From: Micromonospora cathayae
GTDB taxonomy: Bacteria; Actinomycetota; Actinomycetes; Mycobacteriales; Micromonosporaceae
Assembly (NCBI RefSeq): GCF_028993575.1
Contig: NZ_CP118615.1
Coordinates: 930,001-994,000, forward strand
DNA: 64,000 nucleotides
Reading direction: 5' to 3'
The notes beneath the pieces were generated by a model that saw only the letters and a program-made list of their open reading frames with translations, had not been told where the DNA came from and searched no databases. The translations under genes were made by a program, and so were the position numbers. Shown piece after piece: positions 53,415 to 62,288 of this stretch (position 1 is its first letter; every line of letters begins with the position of its first letter).

Positions 53415-54953
53415 GTGCCAGCGAAGAGGGCGCCGCTCGAACCGACGCTGACCAACCCGGTCGCGGAGTTCGCACGTGGGCTACGTGAGATCCGCGACCG
53501 GGCCGGGATGCCGACGTACGAGGTCATGGCGCGCGACGGGCTGAGCAACAAGAGCAGCCTGTCCAAAGCGGACAAGGGCGTGAAGTTCCCCAGCCGGGAC
53601 GTCACCCTGGCATACGTACGGGCCTGCGACGGCCCGGTGGCGGAATGGAAGACCAAGTGGGAACAGGTCGCCAAGGCGATCGGCCAACCGTCTTCCCGGT
53701 CGAGGCGATCCACTCCCTCCGCCTCGACCGTCGCATCCCGGGAGGCGGTCAATCCGGTCGACGCGATGACCGTCGAGGATTTCCGGGCCAAATTGCGCCA
53801 GGTACGCGAACGCGCGGGGAATCCGTCCTACAAGGAGATCGAGGAGCAGGCCCGGATCAAGGGTCTCGAACTGGCCGCCAGCACCGCGTTCGACATGCTC
53901 AAACCCTCCGGGAAGGGGTTACCCAGACGGGATCGGCTGATCGTCTTTCTCAGCGTCTGTGACGTGCCGCGACAGCAGCACGAACTCTGGACGAAGATCC
54001 GGGAGCTGATCAGGGCCCGACAGGTACAGGCGAGCACGGCACCGCCGGTGGAGCCGACGCCGGTCGATGCCGCTGAACGGCTGACCGACGAACGCACGGA
54101 ACCCCCACCGGACCAGTCGACCGTCAAGGCTCTCCAGGCCGAGATCCACCGACTGCGACAGCAGCTCAAGGTGTACGAGGCCCGCTCGGCGTGGTCCTCG
54201 GCCGGGTTGGCGGACCCCCGGGGGGCGGTCGTCCGCCCGTATGTCCTCTACTGCCCGCCGCCGCAGGAGCCGCGGGTGGCAGCCGGCCCCGGCCCCGACG
54301 TTGCGACCGGGCCCGTCCCATGGTTCCACGACAGCGGAGAAGGGGTCTCCGCACCGGTCACGTCGAGGCGGGCCCCGGACCGCAGCCCGTACCAGCAGTG
54401 GCTCGACCAGTTCCGGCCGCCACTGCCCGCCCCGGCCGCCCCATCCGGGGGGCCGGCAGATCCGCAGGAACGGGAAGGGTCCCCCGTCGTGGTCCGGGAG
54501 CCGGTCGGGGCTTCCGGTGCACAGCACGAGGACCTGTACGAACAATGGATCCACCAGTTCTGGAATCCGCTGCTCGACACTCCGTTCGTCCCGGTCGACC
54601 TGTCCGAGGGCGAACGGTCGGCCGGTGCACCCGTCGGGTACTTCGGGGACCACCGCCGGCCACCGCTCAACCCGTGGCCGACCGGCCGGGTCGCCGACCG
54701 GGAGGAACAGTTCGACGTCTCCCCGAGCTGGGCGGTCTACCCCCACGAGCAGATCAACTGGATCGGTCAGGGGGTACGGGGGGTCCACCTGACGCTGGGC
54801 GTCGTCCTCGTCGCCATGGCGGCGGTGCTGCTGTCCGTCGCCGCCACCTCCCGTACCGACGACACGGCCAGGGACACCCGACACGCGGAGGACTTCTACC
54901 AGGAGGCCCGTGACCTGCGGTGGATGCTCCAGCAGCGGGCGGCCACCGGGTAG
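53415..54953 (+). CDS. membrane-anchored protein with two N-terminal HTH-like domains
   Basis: 512 residues from a GTG at 53415. Two related helical domains follow each other: VAEFARGLREIRDRAGMPTYEVMA ... NKSSLSKADKG (about 12-85), and VEDFRAKLRQVRERAGNPSYKEIE ... STAFDMLKPSGKG (about 118-190). Both resemble XRE-type HTH modules. A coiled-coil stretch (TVKALQAEIHRLRQQLKVYEA) and a ~190-residue Pro-rich part follow, containing the related motifs YQQWLDQFRPPL near 326 and YEQWIHQFWNPL near 375. One transmembrane helix near 456-478 (LTLGVVLVAMAAVLLSVAA) and a short tail end it. DNA- or protein-binding at the membrane is an inference; no family name is certain. Confidence 0.75.
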   Translation: MPAKRAPLEPTLTNPVAEFARGLREIRDRAGMPTYEVMARDGLSNKSSLSKADKGVKFPSRDVTLAYVRACDGPVAEWKTKWEQVAKAIGQPSSRSRRSTPSASTVASREAVNPVDAMTVEDFRAKLRQVRERAGNPSYKEIEEQARIKGLELAASTAFDMLKPSGKGLPRRDRLIVFLSVCDVPRQQHELWTKIRELIRARQVQASTAPPVEPTPVDAAERLTDERTEPPPDQSTVKALQAEIHRLRQQLKVYEARSAWSSAGLADPRGAVVRPYVLYCPPPQEPRVAAGPGPDVATGPVPWFHDSGEGVSAPVTSRRAPDRSPYQQWLDQFRPPLPAPAAPSGGPADPQEREGSPVVVREPVGASGAQHEDLYEQWIHQFWNPLLDTPFVPVDLSEGERSAGAPVGYFGDHRRPPLNPWPTGRVADREEQFDVSPSWAVYPHEQINWIGQGVRGVHLTLGVVLVAMAAVLLSVAATSRTDDTARDTRHAEDFYQEARDLRWMLQQRAATG

Positions 54954-55027
54954 GCGAACCGGAGGGGCGTACCGCCGTCGGTGCGCGCGGTCCGGCACGG
55001 CGGGCACCGGTCAGTAGACCCGGAAAA

Positions 55028-55064
55028 AGTCAGGCTTGACTGTTTGTTTCCTGCCCGGCACGCT
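55028..55064 (+). promoter_or_regulatory. promoter and operator of the tetR-like gene
   Basis: TTGACT at 55036-55041 and CACGCT at 55059-55064 are 17 bp apart. AGTCA-GGCT-TGACT (55028-55041) is a 5-bp-arm inverted repeat lying over the -35 box, a plausible site for the TetR-type product itself. The GTG start at 55071 is 7 bp after the -10, so the transcript should be leaderless. Confidence 0.5.
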
Positions 55065-55070
55065 GGTCGG

Positions 55071-55676
55071 GTGCCCGCCCCACCGAGCCGCGTCCCGCAG
55101 CAGGAGCGCAGCCGCGCCACCCGGGCCCGGCTGCTCGAAGCGACCGTCGACTGCCTGGTCGAGCACGGCTGGTCCGGCACCACGACGACGGTGGTCGCCG
55201 CCCGCGCCGGGGTGTCCCGGGGCGCGCAGCTGCACCACTACCCCACCCGGGCCGCCCTGGTCACCGCCGCCGTGGTCCACCTGGCCGACCGGCGGGCGAC
55301 CGAACTACGCGCCGAGGCGGAGAGCCTGCCCGCCGGGCCGCAGCGCCTCGACCGGGTGATCGACATGCTCGCCGCGGCGTTCACCGGTCCGCTCTTCGTC
55401 GCCGCTCTCGAACTCTGGGTCGCCGCCCGCACCGACCGCGAGCTACGTGAGGCGTTGGTGCCGCTGGAGGCCCGGGTGGGTCGGGAGATGCACCGGCTCA
55501 CCGTCGCGCTGCTCGGTGCCGACGAGCGCCGCCCCGGCGTCCGGGAGGCCGTGCAGGCCACCCTCGACCTGCTGCGCGGGCTGGGCGTGGCGAATCTGCT
55601 CAGCGACGACTCGGCCCGGCGTACCGCGCTGTTGAACACCTGGAAACGCCAGCTCACCACCCTGCTCACCCCCTGA
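55071..55676 (+). CDS. TetR-family transcriptional regulator
   Basis: 201 residues from the GTG at 55071. The N-terminal HTH reads RATRARLLEATVDCLVEHGWSGTTTTVVAARAGVSRGAQLHHYPTRAALVTAAV, near residues 14-65, a clear TetR_N domain. The ligand-binding part is all-helical (LDRVIDMLAAAFTGPLFVAALELWVAARTDRELREALVPLE) with a typical C-terminal helix. It precedes atuA-like and acyl-CoA genes on the same strand by 32 bp, so it probably controls them, perhaps with an acyl-CoA or terpenoid ligand. Confidence 0.92.
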   Translation: MPAPPSRVPQQERSRATRARLLEATVDCLVEHGWSGTTTTVVAARAGVSRGAQLHHYPTRAALVTAAVVHLADRRATELRAEAESLPAGPQRLDRVIDMLAAAFTGPLFVAALELWVAARTDRELREALVPLEARVGREMHRLTVALLGADERRPGVREAVQATLDLLRGLGVANLLSDDSARRTALLNTWKRQLTTLLTP

Positions 55677-55708
55677 CCGTCCGGCCATACCCCCGTGGAG
55701 GTGCCCGC

Positions 55709-57445
55709 GTGATCCGCATCGGCAACGCCTCCGGTTTCTACGGAGACCGGTTCGCCGCCTGGCGGGAGATGCTCGACGGCGGCGAACTGGACGTGCTGAC
55801 CGGCGACTACCTGGCCGAGCTGACCATGCTGATCCTGGGCCGGGACCGGCTGCGCGACCCGTCCCTCGGCTACGCGAAGACATTCCTGCGGCAACTGGAG
55901 GGCACCCTCGGCACCGCGCTGGACCGGGGCGTCCGGATCGTCACCAACGCCGGGGGCGTCAACCCGGCCGGGCTGGCCGACGCCATCGGCTCACTCGCCG
56001 ACCGGCTCGGGCTCACCGTCCGGATCGGGTACGTCGAGGGCGACGCGCTGGACCGGCCGGACGCGCTGACCGCGAACGCGTACCTGGGCGCGTTCGGCAT
56101 CGCCGCCTGCCTGGACGCCGGGGCGGACGTGGTGGTGACCGGCCGGGTCACCGACGCGTCCCTGCTGGTCGGGCCGGCGATCGCCCGGTACGGCTGGCGA
56201 CCCGACGACCTCGACGCGCTCGCCGGAGCCACCGTCGCCGGGCACCTGGTCGAGTGCGGGGCGCAGGTCACCGGCGGGAACTTCAGCTTCTTCACCGAGC
56301 TGCCGGACGGCGGTCGCCGGCCCGGATTCCCCATCGCCGAGGTGTACCCGGACGGCTCGTCGGTGCTCACCAAGCATCCGGGCACCGGCGGCGCGGTCAC
56401 CGTGGAGACGGTCACCGCGCAGCTCCTGTACGAGATCGGCGGTCCGGCGTACCTCGGCCCGGACGTGGTGGCCCACCTGGACACGGTCACCCTCGCCCCG
56501 GACGGCCCGGACCGGGTACGGGTCACCGGCACCCGGGGCAGCCCGCCGCCGGACACCCTCAAGGTGGGCGTCAACAACCTCGGCGGCTTCCGCAACTCGA
56601 TGACGTTCGTCCTCTGTGGACTGGACATCCCGGCCAAGGCGGCGCTGGTCCGTACCCAGATCGAGGCGGCGGTGGGCCCGGCGGGCCTGGAGTTCCAGCT
56701 CGCCCGGACCGACCACCCGGACGCCGTCGACACCGCCACGGCGAGCGCGCTGCTGCACGTACATCTGCGGGACGCCGACCGGACGCGGGCCGGGCGGGCC
56801 TTCTCGGCCGCCGCGGTCGAACTGGCCCTGGCCTCCTACCCGGGCTGCACGCTGACCACGCTGCCCGGCGACGCCACCCCGTACGGTGTGTTCACCGCCG
56901 ACACGGTGCCGCAGGACGCCGTCCCCCACGTCGCCGTGCTCCCCTCCGGCGAACGCCGGCCCGTCCCACCCCCACCGCTGACCGTCCCGCCCCCACCGCT
57001 GACCGGCGCACCGGAGCCACCGGCACCGGCAGCACACCGGGCGACCACCGGGGGGCGGCCAGGGCCGTCGCGGCGCGGGCCGCTCGGGGAACTGGTCGGG
57101 GCGCGGTCGGGCGACAAGGGCGGCGACGCGAACCTCGGCGTCTGGGCGCGCACCGACCCGGCGTACGCCTGGCTGCGCGGCTGGCTCACCGTCGAGCGGC
57201 TGGCCGAGCTGCTGCCGGAGACCGCCGACCTGCCCGTCGAGCGGTACGAGCTGCCGAACCTGCGGGCGGTGAACTTCGTGATCCGGGGGCTGCTCGGTCA
57301 GGGGGTGGCCGCCTCCACCCGGTTCGATCCGCAGGCGAAGGCGCTCGGTGAGCTGCTCCGCGCCCGGATCGTCGACCTGCCGGCCGAGCTGGCCCCGGGC
57401 CCGGAACACGGAAACCGGGAAGACGCCGGGGAGGGACGGGCGTGA
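55709..57445 (+). CDS. AtuA-like acyclic terpene utilization family protein
   Basis: 578 residues from a GTG at 55709 with GGAGG upstream. The main domain (residues 1 to ~400) is DUF1446/AtuA: IRIGNASGFYGDRFAAWREML, LDVLTGDYLAELTMLILGR, IVTNAGGVNPAGLADAI, DVVVTGRVTDASLLVGP, GHLVECGAQVTGGNFS. After a Pro-rich linker a ~110-residue C-terminal module follows (LGELVGARSGDKGGDANLGVWARTD ... LPNLRAVNFVIRGLLGQGVAASTRFDPQAKALGE). AtuA is essential for citronellol/geraniol growth in Pseudomonas but its reaction is unknown. The carboxylase beta gene overlaps its stop by 4 bp. Confidence 0.9.
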   Translation: MIRIGNASGFYGDRFAAWREMLDGGELDVLTGDYLAELTMLILGRDRLRDPSLGYAKTFLRQLEGTLGTALDRGVRIVTNAGGVNPAGLADAIGSLADRLGLTVRIGYVEGDALDRPDALTANAYLGAFGIAACLDAGADVVVTGRVTDASLLVGPAIARYGWRPDDLDALAGATVAGHLVECGAQVTGGNFSFFTELPDGGRRPGFPIAEVYPDGSSVLTKHPGTGGAVTVETVTAQLLYEIGGPAYLGPDVVAHLDTVTLAPDGPDRVRVTGTRGSPPPDTLKVGVNNLGGFRNSMTFVLCGLDIPAKAALVRTQIEAAVGPAGLEFQLARTDHPDAVDTATASALLHVHLRDADRTRAGRAFSAAAVELALASYPGCTLTTLPGDATPYGVFTADTVPQDAVPHVAVLPSGERRPVPPPPLTVPPPPLTGAPEPPAPAAHRATTGGRPGPSRRGPLGELVGARSGDKGGDANLGVWARTDPAYAWLRGWLTVERLAELLPETADLPVERYELPNLRAVNFVIRGLLGQGVAASTRFDPQAKALGELLRARIVDLPAELAPGPEHGNREDAGEGRA

Positions 57446-59043
57446 CCACGTTGCGGAGCGCGGTCGACCCGGCCTCGGCGGCGTACCGGGCCAACCGGGC
57501 GGCGCTGCTGGACCGGCTGGCCGAACTGGACGAGGCCCTCGACGCGGCCCGCGCGGGCGGCGGGGAGAAGTCCGTGGCCCGGCACCACGGGCGCGGCAAG
57601 CTGCTGCCCCGGGAACGGATCGAGCTGCTGCTGGACCAGGACAGCCCGTTCCTGGAGCTGTCACCGGTGGCCGGGTACGGAACGGACTTCCCGGTCGGGG
57701 CGAGCGTGGTGACCGGCATCGGGGTGGTCGAGGGGGTGGAGTGCCTGATCCTCGCCAACGACCCGACGGTGCGCGGCGGCGCGGTGAACCCGTGGTCGTT
57801 GAAGAAGACCCAGCGGGCCGGGGAGATCGCGTACGCGAACCGGCTGCCGATGGTGAACCTGGTCGAGTCGGCCGGGGCCGACCTGCCCACCCAGGCGGAG
57901 ATCTTCATCCCGGGTGGCCGGGTGTTCCGCGACCTGACCCGGCTCTCCGCCGCGAAGATCCCTACGGTCAGCGTGGTGTTCGGCAACGCCACCGCCGGCG
58001 GGGCCTACATCCCGGGCATGTCGGACTACACCATCATGATCCGTAACCGGTCGCAGGTGTACCTGGCCGGGCCGCCGCTGGTGAGGATGGCCACCGGCGA
58101 GGACGCCGACGACGAGTCGCTGGGCGGCGCGGCGATGCACGCCGGCACGTCCGGTCTGGCCGACTTCCTCGCCGAGGACGAACGGGACGGTATCCGGCTG
58201 GCCCGGCGCTGCGTCCGCCGGCTCAACTGGCGCAAGCAGGGCCCGCCACCGCGTGACCCGACGCCCCGACCGCCCAGGTACGACCCGGAGGAGCTGCTCG
58301 GCATCGTCAGCGCCGACCTGAAGGTGCCGTTCGACCCGCGCGACGTCCTGGCCCGGATCCTGGACGACAGCGACTTCGACGAGTTCAAGCCGGCGTACGG
58401 CACCGCCCTGGTCACCGGCTGGGGTGAGCTGCACGGGTACCCGGTCGGGGTGCTCGCCAACGCGCGGGGCGTGCTGTTCGGCGCGGAGGCGCAGAAGGCC
58501 GCCCAGTTCATCCAGCTCGCCAACGCCACCGACACCCCGCTGGTCTTCCTCCAGAACACCACCGGATACATGGTCGGCACCGAGTACGAGCAGCGCGGCA
58601 TCATCAAGCAGGGCGCCCAGATGATCAACGCGGTGTCGAACTCCACCGTGCCGCACCTGACGGTCAACCTGGGCGCGTCGTACGGGGCGGGCAACTACGG
58701 CATGTGCGGGCGGGCGTACGACCCACGGTTCCTGTTCACCTGGCCGAACGCCAAGTCGGCGGTGATGGGGCCGGCGCAGTTGGCCGGGGTGCTGTCCATC
58801 GTGGCCCGGCAGGCCGCCGCCGCCCGGGGCCGGGAGTACGACGAGGACTCCGACACCGCGATGCGGATGATGGTCGAGCAGCAGATCGAGTCCGAGTCGG
58901 GGGCGCTGTTCCTCTCCGGCCGGCTCTACGACGACGGGGTGATCGACCCCCGGGACACCCGTACCGTCCTCGGCCTCTGCCTCTCCGCCGTGCACAGCGC
59001 ACCGGTGCGGGGCGCGGACGGCTTCGGCGTCTTCCGGATGTGA
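57442..59043 (+). CDS. acyl-CoA carboxylase carboxyltransferase (beta) subunit
   Basis: 533 residues from a GTG overlapping the AtuA-like stop. It carries carboxyltransferase folds 1 and 2: KLLPRERIELLLDQDSPFLELSP, NDPTVRGGAVNPWSLKKTQRA, VFGNATAGGAYIPGMSDYTIMI, then PVGVLANARGVLFGAEAQKAAQFIQLANATDTPLVFLQNTTGYMVGTEYEQRGIIKQGAQMI and NLGASYGAGNYGMCGRAYDPRFLFTWPNA. Beta subunits of methylcrotonyl-/geranyl-CoA carboxylases have this length and these blocks. The AtuA neighbour favours geranyl-CoA (AtuC-like), but the substrate pocket cannot be read from sequence alone. Confidence 0.9.
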   Translation: MTTLRSAVDPASAAYRANRAALLDRLAELDEALDAARAGGGEKSVARHHGRGKLLPRERIELLLDQDSPFLELSPVAGYGTDFPVGASVVTGIGVVEGVECLILANDPTVRGGAVNPWSLKKTQRAGEIAYANRLPMVNLVESAGADLPTQAEIFIPGGRVFRDLTRLSAAKIPTVSVVFGNATAGGAYIPGMSDYTIMIRNRSQVYLAGPPLVRMATGEDADDESLGGAAMHAGTSGLADFLAEDERDGIRLARRCVRRLNWRKQGPPPRDPTPRPPRYDPEELLGIVSADLKVPFDPRDVLARILDDSDFDEFKPAYGTALVTGWGELHGYPVGVLANARGVLFGAEAQKAAQFIQLANATDTPLVFLQNTTGYMVGTEYEQRGIIKQGAQMINAVSNSTVPHLTVNLGASYGAGNYGMCGRAYDPRFLFTWPNAKSAVMGPAQLAGVLSIVARQAAAARGREYDEDSDTAMRMMVEQQIESESGALFLSGRLYDDGVIDPRDTRTVLGLCLSAVHSAPVRGADGFGVFRM

Positions 59044-59071
59044 CCGCTATGGGACCGGAGGTGAGGGGCTG

Positions 59072-61117
59072 ATGATCACCAGACTGCTGGTCGCCAACCG
59101 GGGCGAGATCGCCCGGCGGGTCTTCGCCACCTGCCGGGCGCTCGGCGTGGAGACGGTCGCGGTGCACTCCGACGCGGACGCCGACGCGCCCTTCGTCGCC
59201 GAGGCCGACCGGGCGGTACGGCTGCCCGGCAACACTCCCGCCGAGACGTACCTCCGCATCGACCTGCTCCTCGACGCGGCCGGGCGTACCGGCGCGGACG
59301 CCGTGCACCCCGGCTACGGCTTCCTCGCCGAGAACGCCGACTTCGCGGCGGCGGTGGTCGACGCCGGGCTGACCTGGGTCGGGCCGCCGGCCGGCGCGAT
59401 CGCCGCGATGGGCGACAAGCTGGCGGCCAAGCGGCTGCTCGCCGGGGCGGGTGTGCCGATGCTGCCGACCTGGACCGATCCCGCCCAGGTCACCGACTTC
59501 CCGGTGCTGGTCAAGGCCTCCGCCGGTGGTGGCGGCCGGGGCATGCGGATCGTCCGGGACGCCGCCGGGCTGGCCGACGCGGTGGCCTCCGCCGGGCGGG
59601 AGGCGGCCGGCGCGTTCGGCGACGGCACGGTCTTCGTCGAGCGGTACGTCGAACACGGCCGGCACGTCGAGGTGCAGATCATCGGTGACCGGCACGGTAC
59701 GGTGCTGGCCCTCGGCGACCGGGACTGCTCGGTCCAGCGCCGGCACCAGAAGATCGTCGAGGAGGCCCCGGCGCTGCTGCCCGACGGGGTGCGGGACCGG
59801 CTGCACGCGGCGGCGGTGGCGGCCGGCCGGGCGGTCGACTACGTCGGCGCGGGCACGGTGGAGTTCCTGCTCGCCCCGACCGGCGAGTTCTTCTTCCTGG
59901 AGATGAACACCCGGCTCCAGGTCGAGCACCCGGTCACCGAGGCGGTCACCGGCCTGGACCTGGTCCGGCTGCAACTGCTGGTCGCCGGGGGCGAACCGCT
60001 GCCGCTGGCGGCGGCCCCGCCGGTCACCGGCCACGCCGTCGAGGTACGGCTGTGCGCCGAGGACCCGGCCCGGGGCTGGCGGCCGGCCACCGGCGTCCTG
60101 CACCGGTTCGCCGTGCCCGGGGTGACCGGGGAATTCACCCCCACCGCCGGGCTGCGCCTGGACTCGGGCGTGGTCGACGGCTCGCCGGTCGGCGTGCACT
60201 ACGACTCGATGCTGGCGAAACTGGTCGCCTGGGCACCCACCCGGGCCGAGGCGACCCGCCGGCTGGCCACCGCGCTGGCCCGCGCCGAACTGCACGGCGT
60301 CACCACCAACCGGGACCTGCTGGTCCGGGTGCTACGCAGTCCCGCGTTCGCGGCGGAGCAGGTCGACACCGGTTTCCTGGACCGGCACCCGGAGGTCTTC
60401 GCTCCGCTGCTGCCCGCCGACGAACTGCCGGTGGCGGCCCTGGCCGCCGCGCTCGCCTCGGCCGCCGCCCGCCGCGCCGCCGCGCCGATGCTCGGCTCGC
60501 TACCGTCGGGCTGGCGGAACGTGCCGGCGTTCCCGCAGTTCACCCGGTTCACCGACCCGGACGGCGGCGAGCTGACGGTCCGCTACCGGCTGGACCGCAC
60601 CGGCGCGCTGGCCGAGTGGACCACCGTGCCACCGAGCGGGCCGGGCACGTCGCGCGCGCTGCCCGAGCCGGCGGGCGGGCGCTCCGTGGTCCTGGTCGAC
60701 GCCACCCCGGACCGGGTGCTGCTGGACATCGACGGGGTACGCCGCGCGTGGCGCGTACACCGGGTGGGGCCGGCGGTCTTCGTGGCCGGCCCGGACGGGG
60801 CGACGGCGCTGACCGAGTCGCCGCGCTTCCCCGACCCGGAGCGGGCGTTGGCCGCCGGCTCGCTGGTCGCGCCGCTGCCCGGCACGGTGACCCGGGTGCA
60901 CGTCGCGGTCGGGCAGCGGGTCGACGCCGGTGAGCTGCTGCTGACCCTGGAGGCGATGAAGCTCGAACACCCGGTGCTCGCCCCGGCGACCGGCGTGGTC
61001 ACCGCCCTGCCGGTACCGGCCGGCGGCCAGGTCGACACCGGAGCCGTACTGGCCGTCGTAGCCGACAGCGGCGCGGACCGGCCGGCGTCACCCCACCCCC
61101 AGGAGGACCCGCGATGA
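59072..61117 (+). CDS. acyl-CoA carboxylase biotin-carboxylase/biotin carrier (alpha) subunit
   Basis: 681 residues from the ATG at 59072 with GGTGAGGGG upstream. The biotin carboxylase domain (1 to ~450) has LLVANRGEIARRVFATCRALGVETVAVHSDAD, HPGYGFLAENADFA, VKASAGGGGRGMRIV (ATP grasp), EMNTRLQVEHPVTEAVTG and a VHYDSMLAKLVAWAPTRAEA block. A BT-like linker and a biotinyl domain follow with the attachment motif EAMKLEHP near residue 630. Together with the beta subunit it carboxylates an acyl-CoA (AtuF-like). The acyl-CoA dehydrogenase gene overlaps by 4 bp. Confidence 0.92.
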   Translation: MITRLLVANRGEIARRVFATCRALGVETVAVHSDADADAPFVAEADRAVRLPGNTPAETYLRIDLLLDAAGRTGADAVHPGYGFLAENADFAAAVVDAGLTWVGPPAGAIAAMGDKLAAKRLLAGAGVPMLPTWTDPAQVTDFPVLVKASAGGGGRGMRIVRDAAGLADAVASAGREAAGAFGDGTVFVERYVEHGRHVEVQIIGDRHGTVLALGDRDCSVQRRHQKIVEEAPALLPDGVRDRLHAAAVAAGRAVDYVGAGTVEFLLAPTGEFFFLEMNTRLQVEHPVTEAVTGLDLVRLQLLVAGGEPLPLAAAPPVTGHAVEVRLCAEDPARGWRPATGVLHRFAVPGVTGEFTPTAGLRLDSGVVDGSPVGVHYDSMLAKLVAWAPTRAEATRRLATALARAELHGVTTNRDLLVRVLRSPAFAAEQVDTGFLDRHPEVFAPLLPADELPVAALAAALASAAARRAAAPMLGSLPSGWRNVPAFPQFTRFTDPDGGELTVRYRLDRTGALAEWTTVPPSGPGTSRALPEPAGGRSVVLVDATPDRVLLDIDGVRRAWRVHRVGPAVFVAGPDGATALTESPRFPDPERALAAGSLVAPLPGTVTRVHVAVGQRVDAGELLLTLEAMKLEHPVLAPATGVVTALPVPAGGQVDTGAVLAVVADSGADRPASPHPQEDPR

Positions 61118-62277
61118 ACGTCGACCTCACCGACGAGCAGGAGCAGCTCCGCGACGCGGTGCGTGCGCTGGGCCGACGGTACGGCCACCGGTACTTCGTC
61201 GAGAAGGCGAAGGCCGGTGAGCACACCACCGAGCTGTGGGCGGAGGCCGGCCGGCTCGGCTACCTGGGCGTCAACATCCCCACCGAGTACGGCGGCGGGG
61301 GCGGCGGCATCACCGAACTGGCGATCGTCTGCGAGGAACTGGCCGCCGCCGGTTGCCCGCTGCTCCTGCTGGTGGTCTCGCCCGCCATCGCGGCCACGGT
61401 GATCGCCAGGCACGGTACCGAGGAGCAGCGGGCCGGTTTCCTGCCCGGCCTCGCCGACGGCTCCCGGAAGGTGGTCTTCGCGATCACCGAACCGGAGGCC
61501 GGCTCGAACTTCCACCGCCTCGGTACGGTGGCCCGCCGCGACGGCGACGACTGGGTGCTCTCCGGCCGCAAGTGTTACATCTCGGGCGTGGACGAGGCGG
61601 AACACGTGCTGGTGGTGGCGCGTACCGAGAACTTCACCTCCGGGAAGCTCCAGCCGGCGCTGTTCCTGGTCCCGACCGACGCGGCCGGACTGACCCGGTC
61701 CAGGCTGGACATGGAGATCGTCTCTCCGGAGCACCAGTTCCTGCTCTACCTCGACGAGGTGCGGCTGCCCGCCGACGCGTTGCTGGGTGGCTCACCGGAC
61801 ACCGGCCTGCCGGCACTGTTCGCCGGGCTGAACCCGGAACGGATCACGGTCGCCGCGATGGGTGCCGGCACCGGCCGGTACGCGATCGAGCGCGCCTCGG
61901 AGTACACCGCGACCCGCAGCGTCTGGGGCGGCCGGAGCATCGGCTCCCACCAGGGGGTGTCGCACCCGCTGGCGCACGCCGCGATCCAGGTGGAACTGGC
62001 CCGGCTGATGATCTACAAGGCGGCCACCCTGTACGACGCCGGGCGGGACCTGGAGGCCGGCGTGGCCGGGAACATGGCGAAGTACGCCTCCGCCGAGGCC
62101 GCCGCGTTGGCGGTGGACACCGCCGTGCAGGCGCACGGCGGCGCGGGCATGACCACCGAGTACGGTGTCGCCACCCTGCTCGGCGCGGTACGGGCGGCGC
62201 GGATCGCCCCGGTCAGCCGGGAGATGATCCTCAACTTCGTCGCCCAGCACGTGCTGAACCAGGACCGGTCGTACTAG
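61114..62277 (+). CDS. acyl-CoA dehydrogenase
   Basis: 387 residues, ATGA overlap with the alpha-subunit stop. FAD-dependent acyl-CoA dehydrogenase with FAITEPEAGSNFHRLGTVARRDGDDWVLSGRKCYISGVDEAEHVLVVART (the substrate/FAD signature), VWGGRSIGSHQGVSHPLAHAAIQVE and AVQAHGGAGMTTEYGVATLLGAVRAARIAPVSREMILNFVAQHVLN. In the atu pathway AtuD oxidises citronellyl-CoA to geranyl-CoA; isovaleryl-type substrates are also possible. It is the last gene of the operon; the next is convergent, 11 bp away. Confidence 0.92.
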   Translation: MNVDLTDEQEQLRDAVRALGRRYGHRYFVEKAKAGEHTTELWAEAGRLGYLGVNIPTEYGGGGGGITELAIVCEELAAAGCPLLLLVVSPAIAATVIARHGTEEQRAGFLPGLADGSRKVVFAITEPEAGSNFHRLGTVARRDGDDWVLSGRKCYISGVDEAEHVLVVARTENFTSGKLQPALFLVPTDAAGLTRSRLDMEIVSPEHQFLLYLDEVRLPADALLGGSPDTGLPALFAGLNPERITVAAMGAGTGRYAIERASEYTATRSVWGGRSIGSHQGVSHPLAHAAIQVELARLMIYKAATLYDAGRDLEAGVAGNMAKYASAEAAALAVDTAVQAHGGAGMTTEYGVATLLGAVRAARIAPVSREMILNFVAQHVLNQDRSY

Positions 62278-62288
62278 CGTCCTACCGC

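Noticed and set aside
52325..53791. Minus-strand frame of 488 codons across the same gap
   Set aside because: It runs through the 14-mer repeats and opposite the HTH gene start; composition is not protein-like.
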